Assembly: GCA_016838885.1 (NCBI GenBank)
Contig: JAEKNW010000215.1
Coordinates: 1 to 52,457, forward strand
Source of the DNA: Candidatus Cloacimonadota bacterium
Lineage (GTDB): Bacteria; Cloacimonadota; Cloacimonadia; Cloacimonadales; JAFGVF01
Direction of reading: 5' to 3'
DNA length: 52,457 nucleotides
Part shown: positions 9,007 through 18,545 of the stretch, one piece after another
How positions within the stretch are numbered: position 1 is the stretch's first letter
Layout: every line of letters begins with the position of its first letter
The notes under the pieces: generated by a model
The model's database searches: none
Told to the model about the DNA's origin: nothing
What the model saw: only the letters and a program-made list of their open reading frames with translations
Translations under genes and position numbers: made by a program

Positions 9007-9615
9007 ATGCACCTAATTCTAATTGGCGGAGGAACTAGTTCAGGTAAGACTACGATTGCAAAGCAGATTACTAGTCAGTTGAACAATCAAAATGTCTATA
9101 CCTTCTCTCACGATAATTACTACTATGATTTAGCGAATTTATCTCCTAAGGAGATTAAAAAGATTAATTTTGATCATCCGGATGCTATAGACAGCTCAAG
9201 GCTAATCTCCGATGTGAAAGATATTTTGAATAAGCAAGAGATTTATATTCCTGATTATGACTTTATATCTCATCGTCGTATTCAAGGTGAGTTTATCCAT
9301 AATCGTTACGATGTCATTATCCTAGAAGGGATATTCGCACTGTACTTCCCTGAGTTGGTTAAACTAGCTTCACTTAAAGTTTTCGTGGATACTGACGCAG
9401 ACTTAAGGCTTGCTCGAAGAATTGACAGAGATATTAACGAAAGAGGATTTACTATCAATGAAGTGCTAACTCAATATATCGAAACTGTCAAACCGATGCA
9501 TGATATTTTTATCGAAGGGACTAAAAAACAAGCTGATATCATTATACCCGGAGAGAAAAAGTTTGATCGCGTTCTAATCATGATTAATGGCTACTTAAAG
9601 GAATTATTAGGATAA
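9007..9615 (+). CDS. udk: Uridine kinase-like P-loop kinase
   Basis: 202 aa, close to the usual 200-210 aa of uridine/cytidine kinases. The Walker A loop GGTSSGKT lies at residues 8-15, SHDNYYYD gives the substrate-binding Asp-Tyr region, FDHPDAID follows as in Udk, and RRIDRDINERG forms the lid. It would phosphorylate uridine or cytidine to the monophosphate in the cytosol. Placement inside a polysaccharide operon could support UDP-sugar supply, or the protein could have a specialised substrate. It starts five bases after the upstream stop. Confidence 0.85.
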   Translation: MHLILIGGGTSSGKTTIAKQITSQLNNQNVYTFSHDNYYYDLANLSPKEIKKINFDHPDAIDSSRLISDVKDILNKQEIYIPDYDFISHRRIQGEFIHNRYDVIILEGIFALYFPELVKLASLKVFVDTDADLRLARRIDRDINERGFTINEVLTQYIETVKPMHDIFIEGTKKQADIIIPGEKKFDRVLIMINGYLKELLG

Positions 9616-9618
9616 ATT

Positions 9619-10746
9619 ATGGGAAAATATACTCTTACCGGCTCACAAGAATTTGATAATATGATCGATGACCAACTTAAAATGGTAACTGAAGAGATTT
9701 TAAACCTTATTCCACCCGATGATATCGCAGCAATTCTCTTAGGTGGTGGTTATGGACGAGGTGAAGGTGGGGTATTAATAGAAAATAACAAAGAATTTCT
9801 CTATAATGATTATGACCTCTTTGTTATCCTAAAAAATGTTAATTTGTTGAAAAAAAGAGATTACCAAAATAGAATCCATCTTATTCATGAGAAGTTTACT
9901 CCCCTCGTTAAAATTGATGTCGATGTAGGTCCCCTCCAAACTGTCAATGCTATTTCAAAGGCTCCCCATTGGATGATGTGGTATGAACTAAAAAATGGTT
10001 TCAAACTTCTCTGGGGAAACCAATCAATTAGAAGCTATTTCCCTGATTACCCCCACGATAAAATGCCATTAATGGAAGCATATAGACTTCTTCTAAACAG
10101 AGGAGTTGGCTTGTTACTCTGTAAACAACACTTTGAAACTTATGAAGAGACAGAATCTCAAGAGTTTATTCTCAGAAATATTAGAAAGGCTCAATTGGCT
10201 ATGGGTGATGCTTACCTAATTAAAAAGAAAAGCTTCCATTACTCTTACAAAAAACGAGATGAAATTTTCTCTGAACTGGAAAATGATCAAGATATGATTA
10301 ACTTAAATATCTATAATCATTACAAAATAGCCTACCAATTTAAAGAAAAACCACATAAACCTAATTTAACTAAAGAAGAGTATTTATCAGAATATCACAA
10401 TCTTCTTACAATCTATGAATCACTCTATAACTGGATATTTACTAATGAGGTCTCTGATAAACTAAACTTGGAGACCTATCAGAAAATCTTGAATGAGATA
10501 TTTACAGAAAAGAGAAATCTACCAGATTTATTTAAAAACATTTGCAAAAGTATAAAAATCAACTATTCTAAATTCGATATTAATTTAATATCTAAACACC
10601 CACGTTATAGATTGTTTATGACCTTACCGTATTTTTTGTTTAATCAACAAAATATTAGTTGCCAAAAACTACTTAGCTGTAATAATTGTAGTAATGAAAA
10701 AGATTTACTAAAATTCTTCTTTAATTTGTGGGAAAAAAATAATTAG
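9619..10746 (+). CDS. Nucleotidyltransferase-fold protein of unknown role
   Basis: 375 aa, cytosolic, no signal peptide. GGGYGRGEG (residues 42-50) followed by NDYDLF (63-68) is the G-x-G...D-x-D pattern of the polymerase-beta nucleotidyltransferase fold, and DVDVG near residue 100 may give a third acidic position. The rest is mainly helical. A CNNCSNEK cluster lies close to the C terminus. It starts three bases after the uridine kinase gene, so the pair may act together on a nucleotide or sugar. No precise substrate can be assigned. Confidence 0.65.
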   Translation: MGKYTLTGSQEFDNMIDDQLKMVTEEILNLIPPDDIAAILLGGGYGRGEGGVLIENNKEFLYNDYDLFVILKNVNLLKKRDYQNRIHLIHEKFTPLVKIDVDVGPLQTVNAISKAPHWMMWYELKNGFKLLWGNQSIRSYFPDYPHDKMPLMEAYRLLLNRGVGLLLCKQHFETYEETESQEFILRNIRKAQLAMGDAYLIKKKSFHYSYKKRDEIFSELENDQDMINLNIYNHYKIAYQFKEKPHKPNLTKEEYLSEYHNLLTIYESLYNWIFTNEVSDKLNLETYQKILNEIFTEKRNLPDLFKNICKSIKINYSKFDINLISKHPRYRLFMTLPYFLFNQQNISCQKLLSCNNCSNEKDLLKFFFNLWEKNN

Positions 10747-10760
10747 GATAATAAAACATA

Positions 10761-12785
10761 ATGATAGATGAAAATAAAATTAGTGAGATTGAACAGCATA
10801 AAAAAGATGCTGAGCTAGAAGAGAAATCTCCTTTAGTTATAGATAAAAGAGTCTTATTGATCTCTTTTAGGTCTAAACTCAAGTGGATTATTCTTATTAC
10901 TCTCTCTTTCATGGTTCTTGTTTCTATCATTGTTTCAATTAAGGTTAAACCTGTTTGGCGAGCTAATTGTCGCGTCATTAGAATGCAGAAAAATATCTCT
11001 ACTCCTACTGATATGCCCTACCTCTATAATGCTTTTGATATTAACACAATTCTTGAAACTGCACGCTCACGTCCTATTATTCTTTCTATCATGAAAAAGT
11101 TGGATATGAAAGGTTATGAACCAGAAGACGTTGGAAGAATGATAGAAGTACAGAGAGGTAATCGTTCCAATGTGCTAAGTTTCAGCGTTACAGACAGTGA
11201 TCCTGAAAGAGCTGTTGAAATGGCCAATATTCTTGGAGAAACCTTCATTGAAACAAGCACCAGACTTCAAAACGCCAGTGCTGATAGCGTCTATAACTAC
11301 TATTACCAAGAAAGAGAAAAAAGTTTAGCTAATATCGCAAGACTGGAAAAAAGTATCTTAGAATTTCAAAAAGAAAATGATGTAATATCCATAGATTCTG
11401 AACGTGATCAATTATACGAAAAGTTAAAACTTGTTGAAGTTAGAAAAATCGAGTCTCTTATGAAAATCGATGAGATGAGAGTTAAAATTTCCGATTTAGA
11501 AAAGAAAATGGCTGAACTTCCTCAAGAAGTGATGATGACTTGGACATTCACTAATACAGACGAAAAGAAGCTGATTCTACTTAAAAAAGAGTTGGAACTT
11601 CTTATGACTCGTTATACTACTATTAATCCTAAGGTGCAGAATCTTCAAGCTGAGATAGATACCTTAGAATTAAAGATTGCTAATCCTGACAGAGCACCAG
11701 AACCGCCCGATAATACAAGTTGGGGACCAAATGGGTTGATTCAAACTTATGAAGTAGATAAGACTCGTTACGAAGGAGAATTAAAGGCTGCTAGAGCTAA
11801 TCTTATAGGTTATAATAACGAAATAAAGGGAATTAAAAATAACTTAATCCATTTTAATACCATCAATGATAATCATTTAGAACTTCAAAGACAGCTTGAG
11901 TTAAGCAAAGATGTTTTAAGAATTATTGAAGGAAGAATTGCAGAATCAAGGATGGCTCTTGATACTAATACTAATGATTTCCAATTGTTTGAACGTGCTG
12001 TTATGCCTAAATATCCTGTCAATATTAGTAAGAAAATTATTGTCTTAGGTTCTGGTATGTTTATGGGATTCATTCTCTTAGTATTCTTCATTGGTAAAGA
12101 ACTCTTTGATTTCAGAGTTAAATCAAAACTTGATTATGAGAAGTATATTGGGATTCCATTACTTGGTCAAATACCTTCTGAAGAGGGAGCTAATGCCAAT
12201 AAATTCTATGCTAACTTGCAATTCATGCTTGATAATCTGTTTGATGTCATTAAAGGGGTCCCAAAACCACCAATTATTACTATTGGTAGTGTTAATCCTG
12301 AAACAGGTAAGTCATTTCTTATGAATGAGTTTAGTAAGATGTTAGGCTCTACTTCTAAGGTGTTAATAATTGAGTGTGTCAAAGATTTATCCATTGAAAT
12401 AGAAGATTATGAAATCAATACTTATCTAGATGACGATAAACCTTTTGAAGTGAAAGAGATTTCAGCAAATATTAATAAATGTTATTTCTGGACTGGAGAA
12501 CAAATCTTCAAGAAGATGTATAAAACAAGCGACTTCCATAAACTTTATGGTCTTTTTATGGACTATGATTACATCCTTTGGGAATTATTCCCGTCAAATT
12601 ATAATATCCAACTCTACCATGCAGTTACTAAATCTGCAGATGCTAATTTGTTAGTTGGAAGATTTAGATATTCTCCAAAAACTGATTTATTTAATTTGGT
12701 TAATTATCTTCATGAAAAAGATGTTCAAAAAGTATATGGAATACTTAACAATATTCCTAAAGAGTATTACGTGGAAACTTTGTAG
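10761..12785 (+). CDS. Wzc-like polysaccharide co-polymerase with degenerate kinase domain
   Basis: 674 aa. A Wzz-type chain-length domain is bounded by membrane segments at about 36-57 and 416-440, with long coiled coils between them in the periplasm. The cytosolic part (about 455-674) has the outline of a bacterial tyrosine kinase. The Walker A-like GSVNPETGKS is kept. Where active enzymes read LIDADxR, this one reads VLIIECVKD, and the Walker B Asp is also absent (YDYILWEL). The C-terminal tail has only one YY pair rather than a tyrosine cluster. It probably controls chain length with the adjacent Wza-like exporter, without normal autophosphorylation. It starts 14 bases after the upstream gene. 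Confidence 0.85.
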   Translation: MIDENKISEIEQHKKDAELEEKSPLVIDKRVLLISFRSKLKWIILITLSFMVLVSIIVSIKVKPVWRANCRVIRMQKNISTPTDMPYLYNAFDINTILETARSRPIILSIMKKLDMKGYEPEDVGRMIEVQRGNRSNVLSFSVTDSDPERAVEMANILGETFIETSTRLQNASADSVYNYYYQEREKSLANIARLEKSILEFQKENDVISIDSERDQLYEKLKLVEVRKIESLMKIDEMRVKISDLEKKMAELPQEVMMTWTFTNTDEKKLILLKKELELLMTRYTTINPKVQNLQAEIDTLELKIANPDRAPEPPDNTSWGPNGLIQTYEVDKTRYEGELKAARANLIGYNNEIKGIKNNLIHFNTINDNHLELQRQLELSKDVLRIIEGRIAESRMALDTNTNDFQLFERAVMPKYPVNISKKIIVLGSGMFMGFILLVFFIGKELFDFRVKSKLDYEKYIGIPLLGQIPSEEGANANKFYANLQFMLDNLFDVIKGVPKPPIITIGSVNPETGKSFLMNEFSKMLGSTSKVLIIECVKDLSIEIEDYEINTYLDDDKPFEVKEISANINKCYFWTGEQIFKKMYKTSDFHKLYGLFMDYDYILWELFPSNYNIQLYHAVTKSADANLLVGRFRYSPKTDLFNLVNYLHEKDVQKVYGILNNIPKEYYVETL

Positions 12786-12791
12786 GTTAAT

Positions 12792-13838
12792 ATGAATAAA
12801 ATAAAAATTATCTTATTTCTGATCTTGGTTCTTGTTATTGTAAGTTGTAGTAAAGAGGCATATATTGAAGAGAATATTGATGTCCCGGGAGAATACTTAG
12901 AAGAATCTTCTGTATCTACCCAGGAGGATCAGCAAACTATTGATGAGCTAACAAAGCTGCAACAAGTAAAAATGCCAACATATTTGATTGGCCCTGATGA
13001 TAAGTTTCATGCTTATGTCTATAATGAAGAAGATTTAAACACTAAAGAGCTTATTGTTAAGCGTGATGGAACTCTTACATTTCCCTTGATAGGAGAAGTA
13101 CATGTCGAAGGTTTAGAGCTGGAAGAGGCTACTAAGCTTATTAAGCAAAAACTTGAAGCTTATATCACTCATCCTGAAGTTACTATTATCCCTTATGAAA
13201 TAAATAGTGGAACAGTAACTATCCTGGGGAAGGTAACTTATCCTCAACAATATCAAATCAAAGGCGAAATGAGAATATTGGATTTAATTGCTAATGCCGG
13301 TGGTTTAGCTTTAGGTTATTTTCAAAATAATTCTATTGAATTAGCAGATTTAGAAAGATCCTTCATAGTCCGTAATAACAAAGTTTTACCTATTGACTTC
13401 TATGCTCTTATTAAACAGGGAAATATGCTTAATAATATTCCTCTCATGGGAGGAGATTACATCTATCTTCCATCATCAATTAATAGGGAAGTTTATGTTG
13501 TTGGTGAAGTGTTAGAGCAAGGTCATTTTGCCTTCAAAGAGAATATGACACTAGGACAAGTTATAGCTTATGCTCAAGGGTTGAAACCTTCTGCAAAGAC
13601 TTCAACTGTTTATTTAGTGAGAGGAAACTTAAAACACCCAAGATTATTTAAGATTAATTTGGATGCTATCTATCAAGGCAAGATTATGGACTTTAGATTA
13701 AAGCCCAATGATATTGTTTATGTCCCTAAAACCCCTATTGCTAGCTGGAACTTAGTATTAGAACAGATACTTCCAAGTTTACAAGCTGTTCAAACAGGCT
13801 ATATACTGCAAAATATTATTGAAGATACTAACAATTAA
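12792..13838 (+). CDS. Wza-like polysaccharide export lipoprotein
   Basis: 348 aa with a lipoprotein signal ending VIVSC (Cys19). A poly-export domain follows from about residue 58 (YLIGPDDKFHAYVYNE, then RDGTLTFPLIGEV), and then SLBB-like domains (GTVTILGKVTYPQQYQI and REVYVVGEVLEQGHFAF). Such proteins form the outer-membrane channel for capsule or exopolysaccharide and dock to the Wzz/Wzc partner, here encoded six bases upstream. A C-terminal amphipathic stretch (about 320-345) could be the membrane helix. Function is known for the family; the polymer is unknown. Confidence 0.92.
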   Translation: MNKIKIILFLILVLVIVSCSKEAYIEENIDVPGEYLEESSVSTQEDQQTIDELTKLQQVKMPTYLIGPDDKFHAYVYNEEDLNTKELIVKRDGTLTFPLIGEVHVEGLELEEATKLIKQKLEAYITHPEVTIIPYEINSGTVTILGKVTYPQQYQIKGEMRILDLIANAGGLALGYFQNNSIELADLERSFIVRNNKVLPIDFYALIKQGNMLNNIPLMGGDYIYLPSSINREVYVVGEVLEQGHFAFKENMTLGQVIAYAQGLKPSAKTSTVYLVRGNLKHPRLFKINLDAIYQGKIMDFRLKPNDIVYVPKTPIASWNLVLEQILPSLQAVQTGYILQNIIEDTNN

Positions 13839-13843
13839 GTATC

Positions 13844-15196
13844 ATGACTGAAGCCTTAAGTGCCTTTAAGTATGTAATTTTCTTTGCTGTGATGCTGATT
13901 GGAGTGCCATTAGGCTATTCTTTTTCGCTTAAATATGATAAGGTAGAGAGGGCTATATTTTTCTTAATGGTGTTTTTTACTGTTAAGATGGAAGATATCA
14001 ATTTCGTTTCAAGAGAAACAGAGAGGTTAACTTCCAAGGGTTTTGAGATTGGGATGGTTGATATTTGTACAATGATTATCTTTCTTGTAGTTATGCACAA
14101 GAAAGGTATCAAAAACAGAATTCCCAAAGGGGCTCATTGGTATTTTGTTTATTTTGGCTTAAGTGTAATATCCATAATTAATGCTGATTTTGTTCTTTTT
14201 TCTATGTTTGAAGTATGGAAAATGATCAGAATGTACTTTTATTTTTGGACTATCTATAATTATATTGATACAGATAAGAAGTATTTTGATTTTCTCAAAG
14301 GTGTAGCTGCCATTACCGTTTTTGTATTTTATGAAGTGATTAAGCAGAAGTATTTAGATGGGAAGTTTCAAACTGCGGGTCCTTTCCCGCATCAGAATTC
14401 GCTTGTGATGTATATGATTATCTATGGTTCCATTGCCTTTTCTTATCTAATTAACAAAGCTGACTTAGCTATAGATAAATTAGTTGTCTGGTTGATGATT
14501 TTTGGGATGTCATCAGTATCAGTTATTTCCACCCTGTCTCGGGCAGGGTTAGCTTTATATGCTTTTGCCATTGTAATTGTTTTAGGTTTATCCTTTTTTA
14601 ATGGGTTTAATCCGAAGAAGATTGCAGTTACTTTTCTGTTGATTATTATGAGTTTAGCAGTTTTAGCAAAAGCTTGGGATTCAATCACGGAGCGCTTTAG
14701 CACAGCACCAGAAGAATCTGCCTTGGTGCGGGTTTCTTTAGCTCAAGCAGCAGTGAAGATGGCTGGCGATAAGAAGTTAGGTTATATGGGGGTGGGATTA
14801 AATAATTTTGGTAGAGCGATTAACCCTCCATATCCCTATAGTTCACATATTGAGATGCATGATGAAGAAGATGAAGAGGAGAGAAATGGTTTAGTAGAGA
14901 CCATTTATTTAATGATAGCTGCTGAATCCGGGTGGCACACATTAGTATTCTTCTTTGTATTTCTCTTTTATTATTACTTCTTGAACTTAGTAAATGTCTT
15001 TAGATATAAAGGGAGCAACCTGCAATTCCTGTCCATAGGATTAGTTGGAGGCTTGTTAGCAATTTATATTGAGTCTGGTTTAGAATGGGTGTTAAAGCAG
15101 ACGAATAACTTCTATCAATTGATGTTGATTTTTGCTTTAATTGCATCAATGGATAGGCTATATCATATAAAAGTTAGAAAGGGTGAATTGAAATGA
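13844..15196 (+). CDS. O-antigen ligase/polymerase-like membrane protein
   Basis: 450 aa with about ten hydrophobic segments and one large loop between about residues 290 and 355, the layout of the Wzy/WaaL (PF04932-like) family. STLSRAGLALYAF matches the conserved block before the loop and GVGLNNFG the one inside it. It would polymerise lipid-linked repeat units or ligate the polymer at the periplasmic face. Its acid-rich loop (HDEEDEEERNG) is distinctive. It starts five bases after the Wza gene and overlaps the next gene by four bases (ATGA). Confidence 0.85.
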   Translation: MTEALSAFKYVIFFAVMLIGVPLGYSFSLKYDKVERAIFFLMVFFTVKMEDINFVSRETERLTSKGFEIGMVDICTMIIFLVVMHKKGIKNRIPKGAHWYFVYFGLSVISIINADFVLFSMFEVWKMIRMYFYFWTIYNYIDTDKKYFDFLKGVAAITVFVFYEVIKQKYLDGKFQTAGPFPHQNSLVMYMIIYGSIAFSYLINKADLAIDKLVVWLMIFGMSSVSVISTLSRAGLALYAFAIVIVLGLSFFNGFNPKKIAVTFLLIIMSLAVLAKAWDSITERFSTAPEESALVRVSLAQAAVKMAGDKKLGYMGVGLNNFGRAINPPYPYSSHIEMHDEEDEEERNGLVETIYLMIAAESGWHTLVFFFVFLFYYYFLNLVNVFRYKGSNLQFLSIGLVGGLLAIYIESGLEWVLKQTNNFYQLMLIFALIASMDRLYHIKVRKGELK

Positions 15197-15600
15197 GGAC
15201 ACCACAAGAAGAACAAGAAAAGAATATTAAACAGATAGGAAGCGATAGATTTAGAGAGAACTTGAATATTGAACAGCGTAATCAGCTTAAATCTATGTTG
15301 AAAAAGATGTTACCTCCTGTTCCTTCCATTGGTATTATAGATATTAGGTTTTCTTTTTGGTTTTTTAGGCAATGGTATGTAGTTTTTATTTTTGGTAGAG
15401 ATACTCGAGAAGGGTTTAAGACTCTTGATAAAGGTGATGTTGATAGATCATTAAGTATTGTAGCGAAAGCAACAACGTATATAGTTATGATGATTACTAT
15501 TCTGATAATGTTGTTATTCTTACTTTATGCTTTAAAGAGTGTGATTGGAATAGATTTGTTTCCAGACAAGCATTTAAGTGATTTTTTGCCTTGGAAATAG
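15193..15600 (+). CDS. Small membrane protein, unknown
   Basis: 135 aa. The N-terminal 45 residues are charged, a semi-hydrophobic FSFWFFRQWYVVFIFG lies at about 54-69, and one strong membrane segment covers about 96-118. The ATGA overlap with the ligase/polymerase gene implies translational coupling. I do not recognise the family. Its position suggests an accessory role at the membrane assembly complex. Confidence 0.6.
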   Translation: MRTPQEEQEKNIKQIGSDRFRENLNIEQRNQLKSMLKKMLPPVPSIGIIDIRFSFWFFRQWYVVFIFGRDTREGFKTLDKGDVDRSLSIVAKATTYIVMMITILIMLLFLLYALKSVIGIDLFPDKHLSDFLPWK

Positions 15601-15618
15601 AGTGGAGATGGAGTATTA

Positions 15619-16575
15619 ATGAAATATAATAAAACAGTTGTTACAGCATGTGATAGTAATTATATTTGGGGTGCTTATATCTTAGTTGCCTCCCTATGTT
15701 ATTTTAATGTAAAGAGTTATAAAAAGGTTTTAGGAATTATATTAACTGAAGAGGAACAAGAATTGCTCAATCAATTTCCGGATACACAAGTAGTAAATAG
15801 TAATCGGGAGACAGATAAGAGTGTTTGTTTAATGAAGCCCCATGCTTTTTTCTCTGCTGAGACAGATTTGATAGCTTGGATGGATTCTGATTGTATTGTT
15901 ACCGGAGATGTTACGGATTTTATTGAAGTTGAGGATGATGAGCTTCAGATTAGGTTTAGGTCTTTTGAAGAGAATTCAGGAGTTTATCGTAATTATTATG
16001 GAAAGAATGACGAACCAGGCTTAATACCCCATAAAGTTCTTGATACATGGAGAGTAGATGTTAATGATTATGATGACCCTCAAATATCAACCGTATGTGA
16101 AACGAATTGTTTTGTTATCAGGAAAAAGAACCTAGACTTTATTCAACTATGGAAAACTCAGATGGAGAAGGTGATTATAGATAATAACTTACAGGTTTAT
16201 GATAAAAATAGTGTGGGTTATTTCATGACGGATGAATCTGTTTTAAATTCATTAATGGCTTACTCAAGCAAAGCTTTAAAGGTAAAAGAATATCAATTTG
16301 ATAAAGATAAAAGCAAATTATTAGTTCACTTTGGTTTAAATCCTAAACCTTGGATACATTGGACAAAGCGTGGATTGTTACATTATGATTTAACAATGGA
16401 GATTCTTGATTGGTGCAAAAGGCAGGGATATAAGTTACCTCCTTTTCCATCATCTTTTAGACCAAATAATAAATATAAAGAGCTCTTAATGGCTAATATC
16501 AGACATTATTTTAACTCTTTTAAATACCGAGTTTCTACTACTCTTCACAGTTTTCATAGAAAGGTAAGAAATTAA
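15619..16575 (+). CDS. GT-A fold glycosyltransferase
   Basis: 318 aa, cytosolic. The N terminus VVTACDSNYIWGAYILVASL and the metal-binding motif MDSDCIVTGD (about residues 91-100) are typical of GT-A enzymes related to GT8. TDESVLNSLM later in the chain fits the catalytic helix region. The C terminus is basic and may contact the membrane. It would use a nucleotide sugar and a divalent cation. The start is preceded by GGAG. Sugar specificity is unknown. Confidence 0.75.
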   Translation: MKYNKTVVTACDSNYIWGAYILVASLCYFNVKSYKKVLGIILTEEEQELLNQFPDTQVVNSNRETDKSVCLMKPHAFFSAETDLIAWMDSDCIVTGDVTDFIEVEDDELQIRFRSFEENSGVYRNYYGKNDEPGLIPHKVLDTWRVDVNDYDDPQISTVCETNCFVIRKKNLDFIQLWKTQMEKVIIDNNLQVYDKNSVGYFMTDESVLNSLMAYSSKALKVKEYQFDKDKSKLLVHFGLNPKPWIHWTKRGLLHYDLTMEILDWCKRQGYKLPPFPSSFRPNNKYKELLMANIRHYFNSFKYRVSTTLHSFHRKVRN

Positions 16576-16577
16576 CA

Positions 16578-17726
16578 ATGAAGATATTAATTATTTCCAA
16601 CTATTACCCACCTCATTTTAAGGGAGGATATGAATTATCCTGTTATGAAGTAACAACTTATTTATATGAACAGGGTGAGGATGTCTTGGTTTTATGTGGA
16701 GATTATCTAAAGAATGAGCCTGATAATCGTAGCAATTATAGAGTTGTTCGTAAGTTAAAATACATAGATTATTTGAGTGATGATTATTGGAACAAGAGTA
16801 AGGTTGAAAAAGATAATTATGAAATGACAACTAGAATTCTTGATGAATTTGAACCTGATTTTGTTTATTTCTGGAATCAACAATATCTCTCTCTAGCACC
16901 CTATTGGGCTGTTAAGAGAAGAAAGATAGCTCATGTATTTGATATTGGGGATGTATGGCCTTTAAAGTATTATAGAGAGGGTTTCAAGGCAAAGGTGAAG
17001 TCTTTTATCAAGAGATTGTTACCTAATTTCAGAGATGCCAAGATGGAGGTTAATCCTGTGATTATCTTATCTGAATGGATGCGACCATTGTTTGTTGAGA
17101 AATTTGGGTCTAAGGAAATCTATAATATTCCTAGAGGGGTAAAGCTCAAAGAAGATCTTCAAATAAACTCAAAAGCTGATGATATCAAGCTGATGTTTGC
17201 TGGAAGAATCGAGCCTCTCAAGGGACTTGAGCTGATTATCAATGTTCTCTCAGGCTTACAAGCTTATAAATGGACATTAGATGTTTATGGTGATGGAGAT
17301 GAAGATTATCTAGAGAGAATAAAATTACTTATTACAGAGAAGTCTTTAGGCCAAAGGGTAATTCTCAAAGGCAAGCTATATCCTTTAGATGAAGCTTACC
17401 AGACTCATGATGTTTTTCTCTTTCCTACTTTAGCAAAAGAGGGCTTTGGTCGGGTTGCTATTGAAGCAATGTCTTATGGTCTTCCTGTTCTTACGGTTAA
17501 TAAGTATGGTCCCAATGATATAGTAGAAGACGGATATAATGGATATAAGGCTTCTCCAAGTGATCTTTCTGCTTGGGCAAATAATTTAAAACAAATATTG
17601 TCAGATAAGGATTTATTGATTAAAATGTCTAATAATGCCCTAGAAACAGTCAAAAATAAATATGATATTGAACTTATCAACAAACAAAGATATGATATTA
17701 TAAAAGATATTTACTACTCAAAATGA
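16578..17726 (+). CDS. GT4-family glycosyltransferase
   Basis: 382 aa. The N terminus LIISNYYPPHFKGGYELSC has the typical GT4 acceptor loop, MFAGRIEPLKGLELIINVL the start of the donor domain, and FPTLAKEGFGRVAIEAMSYG the conserved E-x7-E donor site. DIVEDGYNGY closes the family pattern. It probably adds one sugar of the repeat unit at the inner membrane face. It starts two bases after the GT-A gene. Confidence 0.92.
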   Translation: MKILIISNYYPPHFKGGYELSCYEVTTYLYEQGEDVLVLCGDYLKNEPDNRSNYRVVRKLKYIDYLSDDYWNKSKVEKDNYEMTTRILDEFEPDFVYFWNQQYLSLAPYWAVKRRKIAHVFDIGDVWPLKYYREGFKAKVKSFIKRLLPNFRDAKMEVNPVIILSEWMRPLFVEKFGSKEIYNIPRGVKLKEDLQINSKADDIKLMFAGRIEPLKGLELIINVLSGLQAYKWTLDVYGDGDEDYLERIKLLITEKSLGQRVILKGKLYPLDEAYQTHDVFLFPTLAKEGFGRVAIEAMSYGLPVLTVNKYGPNDIVEDGYNGYKASPSDLSAWANNLKQILSDKDLLIKMSNNALETVKNKYDIELINKQRYDIIKDIYYSK

Positions 17727-17733
17727 GGTTTTT

Positions 17734-18543
17734 ATGATTAAAGCACTTAAGATAGTTAACTTGTTATTACTTTTTTCTTTTATTGCTGGATGTGCTCCTT
17801 ATCGGAAGTCAATCTACATTCCTAAGGGTGTATTTGAAGAGAAAATTCTTATTCGCTCTGAACCTACAGAGGCCATGGTTTATATTAATGGACGCCAAGT
17901 GGGGGAGACTCCCTTTCGGACATCTCTATTTTATGCTGAAGATAGGTTAATCAACATCAAAGCAGTTCCTATTTATCCTAATCAATTTACCCAGAATATC
18001 TTTGTCAGGGTTCCTCCTATACCTAAGACAATGACTATCTATATGAATGAGAAACCGAACTTTATTTTTGAGACAGAGGATGAGGAAGTTACTCCTCCTG
18101 ACAAGCGACCTCCTGTCGAGCTTGTGAGATATGACACTCTTTATGTAGATAGAATTTCATATTATACAACTCCTACTATTTATTTTGAGTTTGATAAGGT
18201 TGATATAAATAGAGATGATTCTGCTAAGTTAAGAAATCTGGTTCAATTTTTGAAAAAGAACCCGGAAATTTATGTTGATATTCTTGGTGCTGCTGATGTT
18301 AGAGGAGGAGATAGCTATAATATAACTCTTTCTCTGAATAGAAGTAAGGCTGTTGCAGATTTTCTTAATAAGTATGGTATCCCACAAGATAGGCTATATA
18401 CTAGGGGTGTAGGTAGAACAACAATTTATGATGAGTTAGGAAAAGCTATGTCTCATCAGGAGAGTAGGACTGTTATCTTTAATTTATATGTTAACAGGGA
18501 TGATTTTGAAAAAATGAAAAGAGAGTATGAGGATAAGGACTAA
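17734..18543 (+). CDS. PEGA-OmpA lipoprotein
   Basis: 269 aa. A lipoprotein signal ends IAGC (Cys20). A PEGA-like domain follows (ILIRSEPTEAMVYINGRQVG, about 40-95). The C-terminal half is an OmpA peptidoglycan-binding domain with YFEFDKVDINRDDSAKL and LSLNRSKAVADFLNKYGI. It should anchor in the outer membrane and hold peptidoglycan, perhaps stabilising the export machinery encoded around it. Linkage to polysaccharide export is inferred from position only. Confidence 0.9.
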   Translation: MIKALKIVNLLLLFSFIAGCAPYRKSIYIPKGVFEEKILIRSEPTEAMVYINGRQVGETPFRTSLFYAEDRLINIKAVPIYPNQFTQNIFVRVPPIPKTMTIYMNEKPNFIFETEDEEVTPPDKRPPVELVRYDTLYVDRISYYTTPTIYFEFDKVDINRDDSAKLRNLVQFLKKNPEIYVDILGAADVRGGDSYNITLSLNRSKAVADFLNKYGIPQDRLYTRGVGRTTIYDELGKAMSHQESRTVIFNLYVNRDDFEKMKREYEDKD

Positions 18544-18545
18544 TA

